Shown: positions 50,931-59,699 of the stretch, one piece after another
Layout: each line of letters starts with the position of its first letter
Position numbering within the stretch: the stretch's first letter is position 1
Made by a program: the position numbers and the translations under genes
From: an uncultured Alphaproteobacteria bacterium
GTDB lineage: Bacteria; Pseudomonadota; Alphaproteobacteria; Sphingomonadales; Sphingomonadaceae
DNA length: 64,000 nucleotides
Assembly (NCBI GenBank): GCA_903934325.1
Contig: CAIZNH010000041.1
Span: 90,187 to 154,186, forward strand
Reading direction: 5' to 3'
The notes under the pieces: generated by a model
The model's input: the letters and a program-made list of their open reading frames with translations, nothing else
Told to the model about the DNA's origin: nothing
Databases searched by the model: none

Positions 50931-50951
50931 CGGGTATCGGGGTGCCATCTG

Positions 50952-51030
50952 GGGGTCATCTCGGGGTCAACTGGGGGTCAAACCGGGCCTGGATTGAGAA
51001 GAATCGCCCGGAATCGGCCAGAATCGCCCC
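50952..51030. repeat. Phased short repeats next to parS
   Basis: Three GGGGTCA heptamers start at 50952, 50963 and 50974 (period 11 bp), and three GAATCGSCCN decamers start at 51001, 51011 and 51021 (period 10 bp). Both periods are close to one helical turn, so protein binding to one face of the DNA is possible. They begin 22 bp past the parS site. Confidence 0.55.
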
Positions 51031-51037
51031 GCCTGCC

Positions 51038-51424
51038 TCAAGATTCGGCCGGCTGCACCATGCAGAACACGTTCAGCTTGTTGCCGTCCGGATCGCGGAA
51101 ATAGCCCGCATAAAAGCCGTCATCCCCGCGCGGGCCGGGCGCGCCTTCATCGCTGCCGCCGTGGGCCATGGCGATGTCATAGACCGCGTGGACATCATCG
51201 GGCGCCTTCACCTCGAGCGCGACCATCACCCCGTTGCCTACGCTCGCGGGCTGGCCGTCGAACGGCACCGTTGCCGCGATGCCGGTTGCACCGCCCCATT
51301 CGCCCCAGGCGATGAAGGTTTCGAACTCCATCATCCGTCCCACGCCGAAATGCGTGGCAATCGCATCATAGAACGCCGCCGCGCGCGGTAGATCATTGGT
51401 GCCAAGGGTAACGTAGCCGATCAT
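51038..51424 (-). CDS. VOC/glyoxalase-family protein
   Basis: A 128-residue vicinal-oxygen-chelate protein with two beta-alpha-beta-beta-beta repeats: MIGYVTLGTNDLPRAAAFYDAI at the start and FRDPDGNKLNVF near the end. Substrate unknown; lyase, dioxygenase or resistance functions are all possible in this superfamily. The ATG has the ribosome-binding site GGGAGGA, and a candidate promoter lies about 40 bp upstream. Head-on to the DUF853 gene, with the parS region between them. Confidence 0.85.
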   Translation of the reverse strand: MIGYVTLGTNDLPRAAAFYDAIATHFGVGRMMEFETFIAWGEWGGATGIAATVPFDGQPASVGNGVMVALEVKAPDDVHAVYDIAMAHGGSDEGAPGPRGDDGFYAGYFRDPDGNKLNVFCMVQPAES

Positions 51425-51462
51425 CTGTATTCCTCCCTTACCGCGACTCGGTATGTAGGAAC

Positions 51463-51490
51463 ATTATAGGAACACAGAGGCGGTCACAAG
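51463..51490 (-). promoter_or_regulatory. Candidate sigma70-type promoter for the VOC gene
   Basis: On the minus strand a perfect TATAAT (51468-51463) lies about 39 bp before the VOC ATG. A weak -35-like TTGTGA (51489-51484) is 15 bp upstream of it. The -10 match is strong, the -35 match is poor. Confidence 0.4.
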
Positions 51491-51511
51491 CTATGATGGT
51501 GGCAAGCTATC

Positions 51512-51614
51512 GGCCCGCCAACGGACGGGCCGCGAGCGCACGCGCGCGAGCCGCAGGCGATCCGGCGCGAAGCGACGGAAGCTCGCCGAGGACGAACGCG
51601 CGGAGGCGCGTTCG
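51512..51614 (+). repeat. Structured GC-rich intergenic repeat (GCAAGCGC family), copy 3
   Basis: Hairpin GGCCCG/CGGGCC (51512-51531), then GCGAGCGCACGCGCGCGAGC and CGCAGGCGA, then a final hairpin CGAACGCGC/GCGCGTTCG with loop GGAG (51593-51614). The GGAG loop matches the last hairpin of copy 1. Positions 51523-51557 are identical to the inverted copy at 31188-31222. Confidence 0.8.
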
Positions 51615-51630
51615 CAACCAAAGAAGCCAA

Positions 51631-51651
51631 GCCCCGTGTCGAGCACGGGGC
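51631..51651 (-). terminator. Terminator-like hairpin after aminopeptidase P
   Basis: An 8-bp perfect stem GCCCCGTG/CACGGGGC (51631-51638 with 51644-51651). On the minus strand it is followed by TTGGCTTCTTTGG, a moderate T-rich tail. It lies 7 bp past the aminopeptidase stop. Confidence 0.6.
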
Positions 51652-51658
51652 GCCCTCC

Positions 51659-53467
51659 TCAAAGCGCTGCGGTCTCCCGCTCCAGCCATGCGAGATCCTC
51701 GCCCGTCAGCTGCGGTGCCAGCAGGCTGCGCACCTTGGCGTGATAGGCGTCGACCCATGCGATCTCGTCCGCCGTCAGCAGGCTCTTTTCGATCAGCTTG
51801 CGGTCCAGCGGCACGAAGGTCAGCGTCTCGAAGCCGAGATAGCGGCCTTCCTGCCCTGCAATCGCCCGCTCTTCCACCAGCACCAGATTCTCGATCCGGA
51901 TGCCGTAGTGGCCCTGCTTGTAATAGCCCGGCTCGTTCGAGAGGATCATGCCCGCAAACAGTTCCTGCCCCGTGCCGGCCTGCCCGCCCGAAGGCTTGGC
52001 GATGCGCTGCGGGCCTTCGTGCACGCCGAGGAAGCTGCCGACCCCGTGGCCGGTGCCGTGGGCGTAATCGACACCCGCTTCCCACAGATATTGCCGCGCC
52101 AGCACGTCGAGCTGGCCGCCTGCCGTGCCTTGCGGGAACACCGCGCGGTCAATCTGGATATGGCCTTTCAGCACGCGGGTGTTGCGATCGCGCATTTCCG
52201 CCGAGGGTTCACCCGGCCCCACCCACACGGTGCGGGTGATATCGGTCGTGCCGCCCGGATACTGCCCGCCGGAATCGACGAGGTAGATCGAACCCGGGGG
52301 GATCGGGATATTGCTGTCCTCGTCCACCTTGTAATGCGGCAGCGCGGCGTGGCCGGCAGCGGCGGAGATGGTGTCGAAGCTCAAATCCCGCAGGCCCGCA
52401 TCCTCGGCGCGGAAGGCGGCGAGGCGGGCGGCGGCCGAGAGTTCATCGACCCCGCCCTTGGGGCCTTCCACTTCCAGCCAGCGCAGGAACCTGGTCACCG
52501 CAGCGCCGTCACGCGCCTGCGCGTCGCGGTGGCCCTGCTGCTCGGCGGCGTTCTTGATCGCCTTGGCAAGGATCGTCGGGTCCTGCTTGAAGGCGACCTC
52601 GGCGCCGCCCGCCTTCAGCCCCTGCGCAATGCCGACCACGGCGAAGTCCGGATCGAGCGCGACATTCTGTCCGGCGAACTCGCCCGTCAGCGCGCCTTCG
52701 AAAGCGGCGCGATCACGGATGGTCACGGCATTGCCAAGGTGGCGGGTCAGCTCGGGCGTGACCTTCTCGGGCGCGATGAACAGCTCGGCGCTGCCATCCT
52801 TGCGGGCGATGACATAGGACAGGGCAACGGGCGTGTGCGACACATCGGTCCCGCGGATGTTGAGCAGCCATGCAATCGAATCGAGCGCGGGGATCACCAC
52901 CGAGTCATGGCCCTCGCGCGCGAGCCAGTCGGCTACCGCGGCGCGCTTGTCAGCCGAGGAACGGCCTGCCAGCGCCTCGTCATAGGCCTGCGCGGGTGCG
53001 GGCGAGGGGGCGGGCTGATCGGCCCACACTGCGTCCAGCGGATTGCCCTGCGCCGCGACCAGCGCGATGCCCTTGGGCGCGAGCGCCTTTTCCAGCGCCT
53101 GCGTCCAGCCGAAGGTGTGGAGCCAGGGATCATAGGCGATCTTTGCGCCCTCGCCCGCCACCTCGGCGAGCCAGCCCGCGAGCGTATCGGCGGGCACGCT
53201 CTTGTATTCGAACAGATTGCCGTCGACCTGCTCGCGCACCTGCACGGTGTAGCGTCCATCCACGAAGATCGCCGCGTGGGTGAGGGTGACGGCGGCAAAG
53301 CCCGCCGATCCGCCGAACCCCGTCAGCCAGTTCAGGCGTTGGGCATAGTCGCCGACATATTCGCTCATGTGTTCATCGGAGATGGGGATGATGAAGCCGG
53401 TGAGGCCGCGCCGCTTCAATTCCTCGCGCAGGGCGGCAAGGCGGGCTTCATGGGTTTGCATCAGCAT
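51659..53467 (-). CDS. pepP: Aminopeptidase P (M24B)
   Basis: Removes an N-terminal residue that precedes proline, in the cytoplasm. The 602-residue protein is the long, three-domain type: two creatinase-like N-terminal domains and the C-terminal pita-bread domain with metal ligands in DSGGQYPGGTTDITRT, GTGHGVGSFLGVHEGP, ILSNEPGYY and LVLVEERA. The ATG at 53467 has GAGGA upstream and starts the first domain (MLMQTHEARLAALREEL); the frame extending further upstream is spurious. Diverges from the prolyl oligopeptidase gene with 116 bp between starts. Confidence 0.93.
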   Translation of the reverse strand: MLMQTHEARLAALREELKRRGLTGFIIPISDEHMSEYVGDYAQRLNWLTGFGGSAGFAAVTLTHAAIFVDGRYTVQVREQVDGNLFEYKSVPADTLAGWLAEVAGEGAKIAYDPWLHTFGWTQALEKALAPKGIALVAAQGNPLDAVWADQPAPSPAPAQAYDEALAGRSSADKRAAVADWLAREGHDSVVIPALDSIAWLLNIRGTDVSHTPVALSYVIARKDGSAELFIAPEKVTPELTRHLGNAVTIRDRAAFEGALTGEFAGQNVALDPDFAVVGIAQGLKAGGAEVAFKQDPTILAKAIKNAAEQQGHRDAQARDGAAVTRFLRWLEVEGPKGGVDELSAAARLAAFRAEDAGLRDLSFDTISAAAGHAALPHYKVDEDSNIPIPPGSIYLVDSGGQYPGGTTDITRTVWVGPGEPSAEMRDRNTRVLKGHIQIDRAVFPQGTAGGQLDVLARQYLWEAGVDYAHGTGHGVGSFLGVHEGPQRIAKPSGGQAGTGQELFAGMILSNEPGYYKQGHYGIRIENLVLVEERAIAGQEGRYLGFETLTFVPLDRKLIEKSLLTADEIAWVDAYHAKVRSLLAPQLTGEDLAWLERETAAL

Positions 53468-53583
53468 GTCGTCGATCCTCGGGCGCGGGCACTTGCCGCC
53501 CATCAATGTGTTGTTACAACCGCGAACATAGGCCCAAAGGCCTCGCCTTTCCACCCAGACGACAACGGGAACCACCGCGATCC

Positions 53584-55827
53584 ATGACTGACCGCATCAG
53601 CCGCCTTGCCTTTGCCTGCGCGCTTGCCGCCACCACCTTTGCCCCTGCCGCCGCGAACACCACCCGAGAGGAACAGCCCCGCGTGACCACCCCGTCTTCC
53701 GCCGCCCAAGATCATAGTGGCGAGATCAAGCCGCCCGTCGCCGCCAAGAAGCCGCACAGCTACACGCATCACGGGATCACCATCGAAGACCCCTATGACT
53801 GGCTTTACGACAAGTCCTATCCCACCGTGGACGACAAGGCGGTGCTCGATCACATCAAGGCGGAAAACGCCTATTTCGAGGCCAAGATGGGCGCGCAGGC
53901 TCCCTTCACCGAAGCCCTGTTCACCGAGATGCGCGCGCGCATCAAGGAAGACGATTCGACCGTGCCCCAGAAGGATGGCGACTACTTCTACTGGAGCGAG
54001 TTCGAGGAAGGCGCGCAATATCGCAAGCACTACCGCGCGCCAGCTGTCGGAGACATGGCCGATGCAGCCAAGGCCGAACTGCTGATCGACGAGAACGCGC
54101 TTGCCGAGGGCCACGAATATTTCAGCCTCGGCGCGGCCTCGATCAGCCAGAGCGGGCGCTTCCTCGCCTATTCGACCGACACCAACGGCTCGGAACGCTA
54201 CATCGCGCGGATCAAGGATTTGCAGACCGGCGAGCACCTGCCCGATGTGATCGAGAACCTGCGCGGCGATCTGGTGTGGGTCGCGAATGACACTGCGCTG
54301 GTCTACGGCCCCTCGACCGAGGAGTGGCGCACGCTGGAGGCCAAGCTCCACGTGATCGGCACGCCGGTGAGCGAGGATGTGACGCTCTACAAGGAGGAAG
54401 ACCAGTCCTTCGGCGTCGGCACCGGCCTTTCCTCGCAGGAAGACTGGCTGATCATCGCCACGGGTGACAACGAGACGAGCGAAGTCCGCCTCGTCCCCGC
54501 CGCGAACCCCACCGCCACGCCCATTCTGGTGAAGCCGCGCAGCAAGGGCGTGGAATATTCTGTCGACGTGCGCGACGGTGAGCTGTGGGTGTGGACCAAT
54601 GATGATCACACCAACTTCCGCCTCGCCAAGGCGAAGCTGGAAAGCCCAAGCGTCTGGCAGACAGTGATTGCCGGATCGGATGATTTCTATCTGACCGGAT
54701 TCGAGCTCTACAAGGACTTCTTCGTCACCGAAGGGCGGCTGGACGGCCTCGATCAGATCCAGCTGCGCCAATATGCCGATCCCGCGACAATCACGCCGAT
54801 CACCTTCCCGGAAGCGAGCTACACGGCGGGCCTTTCCAACAACCCCGAATATGATGTGAGCAAGCTGCGGCTGGCCTATCAGTCGATGGTCACGCCGAGC
54901 ACGGTCTATGATTATGACGTGAAGACCGGCGCGCTGACGACGCTGAAGACGCAGGTCATCCCGAGCGGCTATGACCCCTCGCTCTATGTCGCCGAGCGGG
55001 TGACGATCACCGCGCGCGACGGGACGCAGGTGCCGGTCAGCGTGATGATGCGCAAGGACCGCGCGGAAATTCTGAAGAAAGCCGGGATCGAAGGGCCGGG
55101 GCCGCTCCACCTCTATGCCTATGGCGCCTATGGCTATGCCATCCCGCCGGGCTTTTCGACCACGCGGCTTTCTCTGGTGGATCGCGGGTTCGCCTATGCC
55201 ATCGCGCATATCCGCGGCGGGGATGATCTCGGGCGGCGCTGGTACTTGCAGGGCAAGATGTTCGAGCGGACCAACACCTTCAACGATTTCGTCGATGCAG
55301 GCCGGGGCCTGATCGCCAAGGGCTACACCGCAGAAGGCAAGGTGACCGCCAGCGGCGGTTCGGCGGGCGGCGAGCTGATGGGTGCGATCATCAATCAGGA
55401 CCCCAGGCAATATGGCGCGATTGTCGCCCATGTGCCCTTCGTCGATGTGCTGGGCACGATGCTCAACGAGAAGCTGCCGCTCACTCCGGGCGAATGGCAG
55501 GAATGGGGCAACCCGATCGAGAGCAAGGAGGCCTTCGCCTATATCCTGTCCTATTCGCCCTATGATCAGGTGGTGGCCAAGGCCTACCCGCCGATGCTGG
55601 TGACTGCCGGCCTCAACGATCCGCGCGTCACCTATTGGGAGCCGGCCAAGTGGGTCGCCAAGCTGCGCGAGGTGAAGACCGACGACAACCTGCTCCTGAT
55701 GAAGACCAACATGGGCGCAGGCCACGGCGGGCAGTCGGGCCGCTGGAACAGCCTCAAGGAGACGGCGGAGGAATACGCCTTCATCCTGTGGCAGATGGGC
55801 ATGGCCCCGAAGAGCGAGGGTAAGTGA
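53584..55827 (+). CDS. Prolyl oligopeptidase family (S9A) peptidase, exported
   Basis: A 747-residue serine peptidase with a signal peptide (ISRLAFACALAATTFAPAAA). The beta-propeller domain comes first (about 50-430), then the alpha/beta-hydrolase domain with nucleophile Ser593 in TASGGSAGGELMG, acid region TAGLNDPRVTYWEP and His in MGAGHGGQSGRW. It is closer in pattern to oligopeptidase B than to prolyl endopeptidase, so cleavage after basic residues is possible (inference). It ends in GTGA, overlapping the next gene. Confidence 0.9.
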   Translation: MTDRISRLAFACALAATTFAPAAANTTREEQPRVTTPSSAAQDHSGEIKPPVAAKKPHSYTHHGITIEDPYDWLYDKSYPTVDDKAVLDHIKAENAYFEAKMGAQAPFTEALFTEMRARIKEDDSTVPQKDGDYFYWSEFEEGAQYRKHYRAPAVGDMADAAKAELLIDENALAEGHEYFSLGAASISQSGRFLAYSTDTNGSERYIARIKDLQTGEHLPDVIENLRGDLVWVANDTALVYGPSTEEWRTLEAKLHVIGTPVSEDVTLYKEEDQSFGVGTGLSSQEDWLIIATGDNETSEVRLVPAANPTATPILVKPRSKGVEYSVDVRDGELWVWTNDDHTNFRLAKAKLESPSVWQTVIAGSDDFYLTGFELYKDFFVTEGRLDGLDQIQLRQYADPATITPITFPEASYTAGLSNNPEYDVSKLRLAYQSMVTPSTVYDYDVKTGALTTLKTQVIPSGYDPSLYVAERVTITARDGTQVPVSVMMRKDRAEILKKAGIEGPGPLHLYAYGAYGYAIPPGFSTTRLSLVDRGFAYAIAHIRGGDDLGRRWYLQGKMFERTNTFNDFVDAGRGLIAKGYTAEGKVTASGGSAGGELMGAIINQDPRQYGAIVAHVPFVDVLGTMLNEKLPLTPGEWQEWGNPIESKEAFAYILSYSPYDQVVAKAYPPMLVTAGLNDPRVTYWEPAKWVAKLREVKTDDNLLLMKTNMGAGHGGQSGRWNSLKETAEEYAFILWQMGMAPKSEGK

Positions 55828-56072
55828 CCAGCCCCGGCACGATCATCTACCGCCTGTCGCTCGTCGTGATGGTGGCGAGCGCCGCCGTGATCGCGCTGTG
55901 GCTGGCGGCGCTCAAGGACTATTCCTATGCGGCGCTCGCCGCGCCTGCGTCCTTCGTGGGCGCCGCGAGCTGGAGCGTGGCCGGAATTGTCGGGTGGCGT
56001 GCGTGGTTCATCCTCCTGCTCCCCTTCTATGCCGCGCCGTTCCTGCCGTGGGCGGAGTGGATGCATGGCTGA
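55824..56072 (+). CDS. Small membrane protein of unknown function
   Basis: An 82-residue protein starting at GTG 55824, overlapping the peptidase stop (GTGA). It has two to three hydrophobic helices (LSLVVMVASAAVIALWLAAL and WFILLLPFYAAPFLPW) and no recognised domain. The thioesterase ATG lies inside its last codons (8-bp overlap). Tight coupling on both sides supports it being expressed, but no function can be assigned. Confidence 0.6.
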   Translation: MTSPGTIIYRLSLVVMVASAAVIALWLAALKDYSYAALAAPASFVGAASWSVAGIVGWRAWFILLLPFYAAPFLPWAEWMHG

Positions 56073-56457
56073 CCGCTTTACCCGCAGCTTCCGCGCAGAG
56101 CCGCAGCACATCGACGAGCTCGGCCACGTCAACAACACTGTCTGGGTGCAGTGGATCCAGGACATGGCCACCGCCCATTGGGACGCGGTCGCGCGCCCCG
56201 AGGACCGGGCGGCGTTCTTCTGGGTCGTGGTGCGGCACGAGATCGACTATCGCGGCAATGTCTCCGAGGGCGAGACTGTCACCGCCGAGACATGGATCGA
56301 AGGCCCGGCGCAGGGCGCAAAATCGCTGCGGCGGGTGGAGTTCACCGACGCGAGCGGCAAGCGGCTCGTCAGTGCCGCGACCACATGGGCGATGCTTGAT
56401 CGGGCCACTGGCAGGCTCGCCCGTGTGCGGCCCGAGGTGCTGGAGCCTTTTATGTGA
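56065..56457 (+). CDS. Acyl-CoA thioesterase, hot-dog fold (4-hydroxybenzoyl-CoA thioesterase type)
   Basis: A 130-residue hot-dog thioesterase. The signature DELGHVNNTVWVQWIQD carries the catalytic Asp, and RVEFTDASGKRLVSAATTW completes the central strands. It hydrolyses an acyl-CoA thioester; specificity is unknown. The ATG at 56065 overlaps the preceding small membrane protein by 8 bp; reading further upstream belongs to that gene. Confidence 0.88.
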   Translation: MADRFTRSFRAEPQHIDELGHVNNTVWVQWIQDMATAHWDAVARPEDRAAFFWVVVRHEIDYRGNVSEGETVTAETWIEGPAQGAKSLRRVEFTDASGKRLVSAATTWAMLDRATGRLARVRPEVLEPFM

Positions 56458-56462
56458 AGGTT

Positions 56463-56568
56463 CAGACCACCCGCCTCGCCTCCCCGCCCGGCCACCATAA
56501 CATAGTGGTACTATTGATGGCCGAGCGGGGAGTCGGGGCGGGAGGTCTGTGTCGCGCGTGAGCGCGAC
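56463..56568. repeat. CAGACC-type dispersed palindromic repeat, full copy
   Basis: CAGACC at 56463 and its mirror GGTCTG ending at 56549 delimit an 87-bp element. The arms are C-rich on the left and G-rich on the right (CCCCGCCCGG and GGGGCGGGAGG). The AT-rich centre, 56492-56520, holds ATAGTGGTACTAT. The right flank carries the hairpin GTCGCGC/GCGCGAC (56551-56568). The same centre occurs at 63972-64000. It lies between two convergent genes and could act as a bidirectional terminator. Confidence 0.85.
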
Positions 56569-56578
56569 CGCAAGCAAG

Positions 56579-58315
56579 CTACGCCGCTTCCTCGCGTTTG
56601 CGCGGGGCGGGTCTTTCGGCGAAGACGGTGAGGCGTTCATAGGCGAGACGGTTGCGGCCGCTTGCCTTGGCTTCGTACATCAGCGCATCGGCGCGGGCGT
56701 AGAATTCGGCAAAGGCCATGCTGCGCCGCGCCGCCTGGGCGAGGGTGATCACCCCCATGCTCGCGGTCACCGGCAGGTCGAGCCCCGGCACATCCTGCGC
56801 GATGCGGATCGGGATCGCCTGCCGCAGCGCCTCGGCACGTTCCAGCGTGCGATCGCCGCGCAGCAGCACCACGAATTCCTCGCCCCCCAGACGCACCGCA
56901 ATCGAATCCCGCTCGCCGGTGGTGCGGATCGCGTTGGCGCAGGCGATCAGGGCCGCATCGCCCACCTGGTGGCCGTGGAGGTCGTTGATCGCCTTGAAGC
57001 GGTCGAGATCGATCAGCGCGAAGGTATTGAAGCCCTGCGTCAGCAGCTCGTCGAAGCGCGCCTCGATCGCGCGGCGGTTCATCAGGCCGGTGAGCGAATC
57101 CCGCGTCGAGATCTGTTCCAGCATCCGCGCCTCGGTCAGCGCCGCATCGCGCTCTTCACGGATCGCGAAGAAGCGGTCGGCAATCGCGAGGCTGATCACC
57201 ACCACTTCGATCCCGGTCGCCATGAACATCATCAGATCGAGGCTGGCAGGCCCCGCATAGACGCCCAGACCCCGGGTAAGGCGTTCGATCGAGGTGAGGA
57301 TCAGCGGGAACCACGCCGCCGCGACCCACTTGGCCGAACGGCTGCCGCGCAGGATCGCATGGATCAGCGCCACACTGACAATCACCGCCGCAGGGGTGAT
57401 GGTGAGGAAGTAGCCGGTGTCGTCGAATGCCTGGGTGGCGTGGAACTGGATCGCAAAGAAGCCGGGCACGGCAATCGTCCAGCACCCGGCCCAGAAGGTC
57501 AGCCGCCGCATCCCGCGCGAAAGGGCGCCGCGTTCGAGGAAACGGCTGAGGAACAATAGCGCCGCCCCGCAGCCCACCGCCCAGCACAGCGGCGCCATGA
57601 TCGCGAGGAAGGCCACCGGCAGGCTTGCCACCACCGAGATCACCCCGCCGGCAAACAGCACATAGCCCATCATCGCGACGACCATCAGCGCGTGGAACAG
57701 CACGAAGCTTTCGCGCAGGACGAGGTAGAAGCTGACATCGAACATCAGCGGCAGCACCAGCATCCCCAGCACCAGTGCGAGCAGCATCATCTCTTCGAGC
57801 GTGCGCGCGGCATCCTCGGTGTGGCGCACCAGCCCCGCCTCGGTCAGCAGCGGGATCGAATGGGGGCGCTCGATCCGCGCCAGCACGGCGGTGGTGTCAG
57901 GGGTGATTTCGGGCAGAGCGAGCTGGAACACCGGGCCGCCGGGGAAGGATTTGCCTTCGCTTTCGGTGTAGCGCACCCCGCGCAAACTGCCGTCACGATC
58001 GAGCGCATAGAGCGTGATCGCCTCGAACCGCGCGGTGCGGGTGAAGAAGTGCCGCGGCACGACCTCACCCTGCCAGCTCGCCGCATCGAAACGCAGCCAG
58101 CCGAGCGGTTCGCGCGCGGTCCAGCCTTCGCCGGTGCAGTTCCAGGCATCCTTCGGGATCATGGCTTCGACGGTGCGCGCGGCATCGGTCGCGGCGTGGC
58201 AGACGGGAGTTGCGACAGTGCCGTGATGTTCGTCCGCCGCAGCCGGCACGGCCAGCCCCAGTGCCAGCAGCACTGCAGCAATCCAGAGCCTGAAAATGTG
58301 GCGGGGGGCGAACAT
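56579..58315 (-). CDS. Membrane diguanylate cyclase with 7TMR-DISM sensor
   Basis: A 578-residue inner-membrane protein that should make cyclic di-GMP. Layout: signal peptide (ends near AAADEHH), a periplasmic DISMED2-like sensor domain (about 35-165), seven hydrophobic helices (about 175-385), then the GGDEF domain with catalytic motif GGEEF at 477-481 and the typical DSLTGLMNRRA start. The inhibitory RxxD site normally placed a few residues before the motif is missing (the residues there are E and S), so product feedback inhibition is unlikely. It is separated from the thioesterase by the palindromic repeat. Confidence 0.9.
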   Translation of the reverse strand: MFAPRHIFRLWIAAVLLALGLAVPAAADEHHGTVATPVCHAATDAARTVEAMIPKDAWNCTGEGWTAREPLGWLRFDAASWQGEVVPRHFFTRTARFEAITLYALDRDGSLRGVRYTESEGKSFPGGPVFQLALPEITPDTTAVLARIERPHSIPLLTEAGLVRHTEDAARTLEEMMLLALVLGMLVLPLMFDVSFYLVLRESFVLFHALMVVAMMGYVLFAGGVISVVASLPVAFLAIMAPLCWAVGCGAALLFLSRFLERGALSRGMRRLTFWAGCWTIAVPGFFAIQFHATQAFDDTGYFLTITPAAVIVSVALIHAILRGSRSAKWVAAAWFPLILTSIERLTRGLGVYAGPASLDLMMFMATGIEVVVISLAIADRFFAIREERDAALTEARMLEQISTRDSLTGLMNRRAIEARFDELLTQGFNTFALIDLDRFKAINDLHGHQVGDAALIACANAIRTTGERDSIAVRLGGEEFVVLLRGDRTLERAEALRQAIPIRIAQDVPGLDLPVTASMGVITLAQAARRSMAFAEFYARADALMYEAKASGRNRLAYERLTVFAERPAPRKREEAA

Positions 58316-58511
58316 GGCGGGGAACTAGCAGCAAATCCCCTAATATGCTGTTAAGCCCGTTAACTCCGTTTCGGAGGAAAAATCATCCGTTTTCATGGAG
58401 ATATTCGCAGGGCCGGGCTGCGCGTGTGCAGCAATGCAAAGCCTGTTCTGCCAGCCGCCGGCCCATCCCTGCCGCGCCGCACCAGAGCTGCTGCGGGCGG
58501 GGCGTGCGGAT

Positions 58512-58529
58512 TTGTCATTTTGTTGTCAT
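58512..58529 (+). promoter_or_regulatory. Pho box upstream of the PstS-like gene
   Basis: Two direct repeats TTGTCAT at 58512-58518 and 58523-58529, with start-to-start spacing of 11 bp. This matches the PhoB recognition element (two CTGTCAT half-sites 11 bp apart). It sits about 47 bp before the ATG at 58576. Phosphate starvation control is therefore likely. Confidence 0.75.
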
Positions 58530-58575
58530 ACAAGCGGACTAGCGCGCAGGCAGACAACAGCATCCGGACCTTGTG

Positions 58576-59649
58576 ATGAACATGAAGAACACCGCTCCCA
58601 CCCGCACTCTCGCCGCGCTCGCGCTGGCTGCCCTCTCCCTCACCGCTTGCGGCGGCACGGGTGACAGCAGCGGCGGCTCGCGCAATTCGGTCCACGCGGT
58701 GGGCTCCTCGACGGTCTATCCCTTCGCCAAGCTGGTGGCCGAGAACTTCGCCCGCTCGAACACCGATTTCCGCTCGCCGCTGATCGAATCCACCGGCACG
58801 GGCAACGGCATCCAGCTGTTCTGCAAGGGCCTTGGCGCCAATACGCCGGACATGGTCAACGCCTCGCGCCGGCTGAAGGACAGCGAGTTCGACAGCTGCA
58901 AGGCCAACAAGGTCGACGAGATCATCGAGCTTCAGGTCGGCCTCGACGGCATCGCCTTCGCCTCGGCCAAGGGCGGCATCATGCTGAACCTCTCGCCCGA
59001 GACGATCTACAAGGCGCTCGCCGCGCAGCCCTATGGCAAGCCGCAGACCGCCAAGACCTGGAAGGATGTCGATCCCGCGCTGCCGGCCGATCCGATCCTC
59101 GTCTACGGCCCGCCGAGCACCTCGGGCACCCGCGATGCGCTGAAGGAGCTGGTCCTCGAAGTCGGCTGCAAGGCCGATCCGGCGATGAAGGCGCTCAAGG
59201 ACAGCGACGAGAACAAGTACAAGCAGATCTGCACCGAAGTGCGCGATGACGGCGCCTATGTCGATCAGGGCGAGCAGGACAACCTGATCGTCCAGAAGAT
59301 CGAGAGCAATCCGCGTTCGGTCGGCATCTTCGGCTATTCCTATCTCGAAGAGAACACCGACAAGGTGCAGGGCCTGCCGATGAACGGCGTTGCCCCGACC
59401 TACGAGAACATCGCCAGCTTCGCCTATCCCGGCGCGCGCCCGCTTTATGTCTACATCAAGAAGCAGCACATGCGCGCGATCCCCGGCCTTGCCGCCTATC
59501 TCGACGAGTGGGTGAAGAGCTGGGGCAAGGACGGCCCGCTCGCCAAGATCGGCATGGTCGCCATGCCGGCTGACGTGATGGCCGCCAGCGCCGCCAAGGT
59601 GCGCGAGCAGACCGTGCTGACCCGCGAGGAACTCGTCGCCAAGAAGTAG
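58576..59649 (+). CDS. PstS-like phosphate-binding lipoprotein
   Basis: A phosphate-scavenging periplasmic protein. From the ATG at 58576 the 357-residue product opens with a lipoprotein signal ending LSLTACGG, then the phosphate-site pieces AVGSSTVYPFAK, STGTGNGIQLFC and PPSTSGTRDALK, all typical of PstS-type binding proteins. Start alternatives are a GTG at 58573 and an ATG at 58582. The transporter genes are not adjacent. A Pho box lies just upstream. The product could also be a PstS homologue with another role, such as alkaline-phosphatase-like phosphate capture on the surface. Confidence 0.88.
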   Translation: MNMKNTAPTRTLAALALAALSLTACGGTGDSSGGSRNSVHAVGSSTVYPFAKLVAENFARSNTDFRSPLIESTGTGNGIQLFCKGLGANTPDMVNASRRLKDSEFDSCKANKVDEIIELQVGLDGIAFASAKGGIMLNLSPETIYKALAAQPYGKPQTAKTWKDVDPALPADPILVYGPPSTSGTRDALKELVLEVGCKADPAMKALKDSDENKYKQICTEVRDDGAYVDQGEQDNLIVQKIESNPRSVGIFGYSYLEENTDKVQGLPMNGVAPTYENIASFAYPGARPLYVYIKKQHMRAIPGLAAYLDEWVKSWGKDGPLAKIGMVAMPADVMAASAAKVREQTVLTREELVAKK

Positions 59650-59699
59650 AATCAAGCGCGCAATTGCCGCCGGAGCCATGACGGGTTAGCCTGCCCGTC

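Noticed and set aside
50913..51104. Short frame beginning MFHVKHR
   Set aside because: Its start is the parS palindrome read as codons; the rest is repeat and AT-poor filler with no family similarity.
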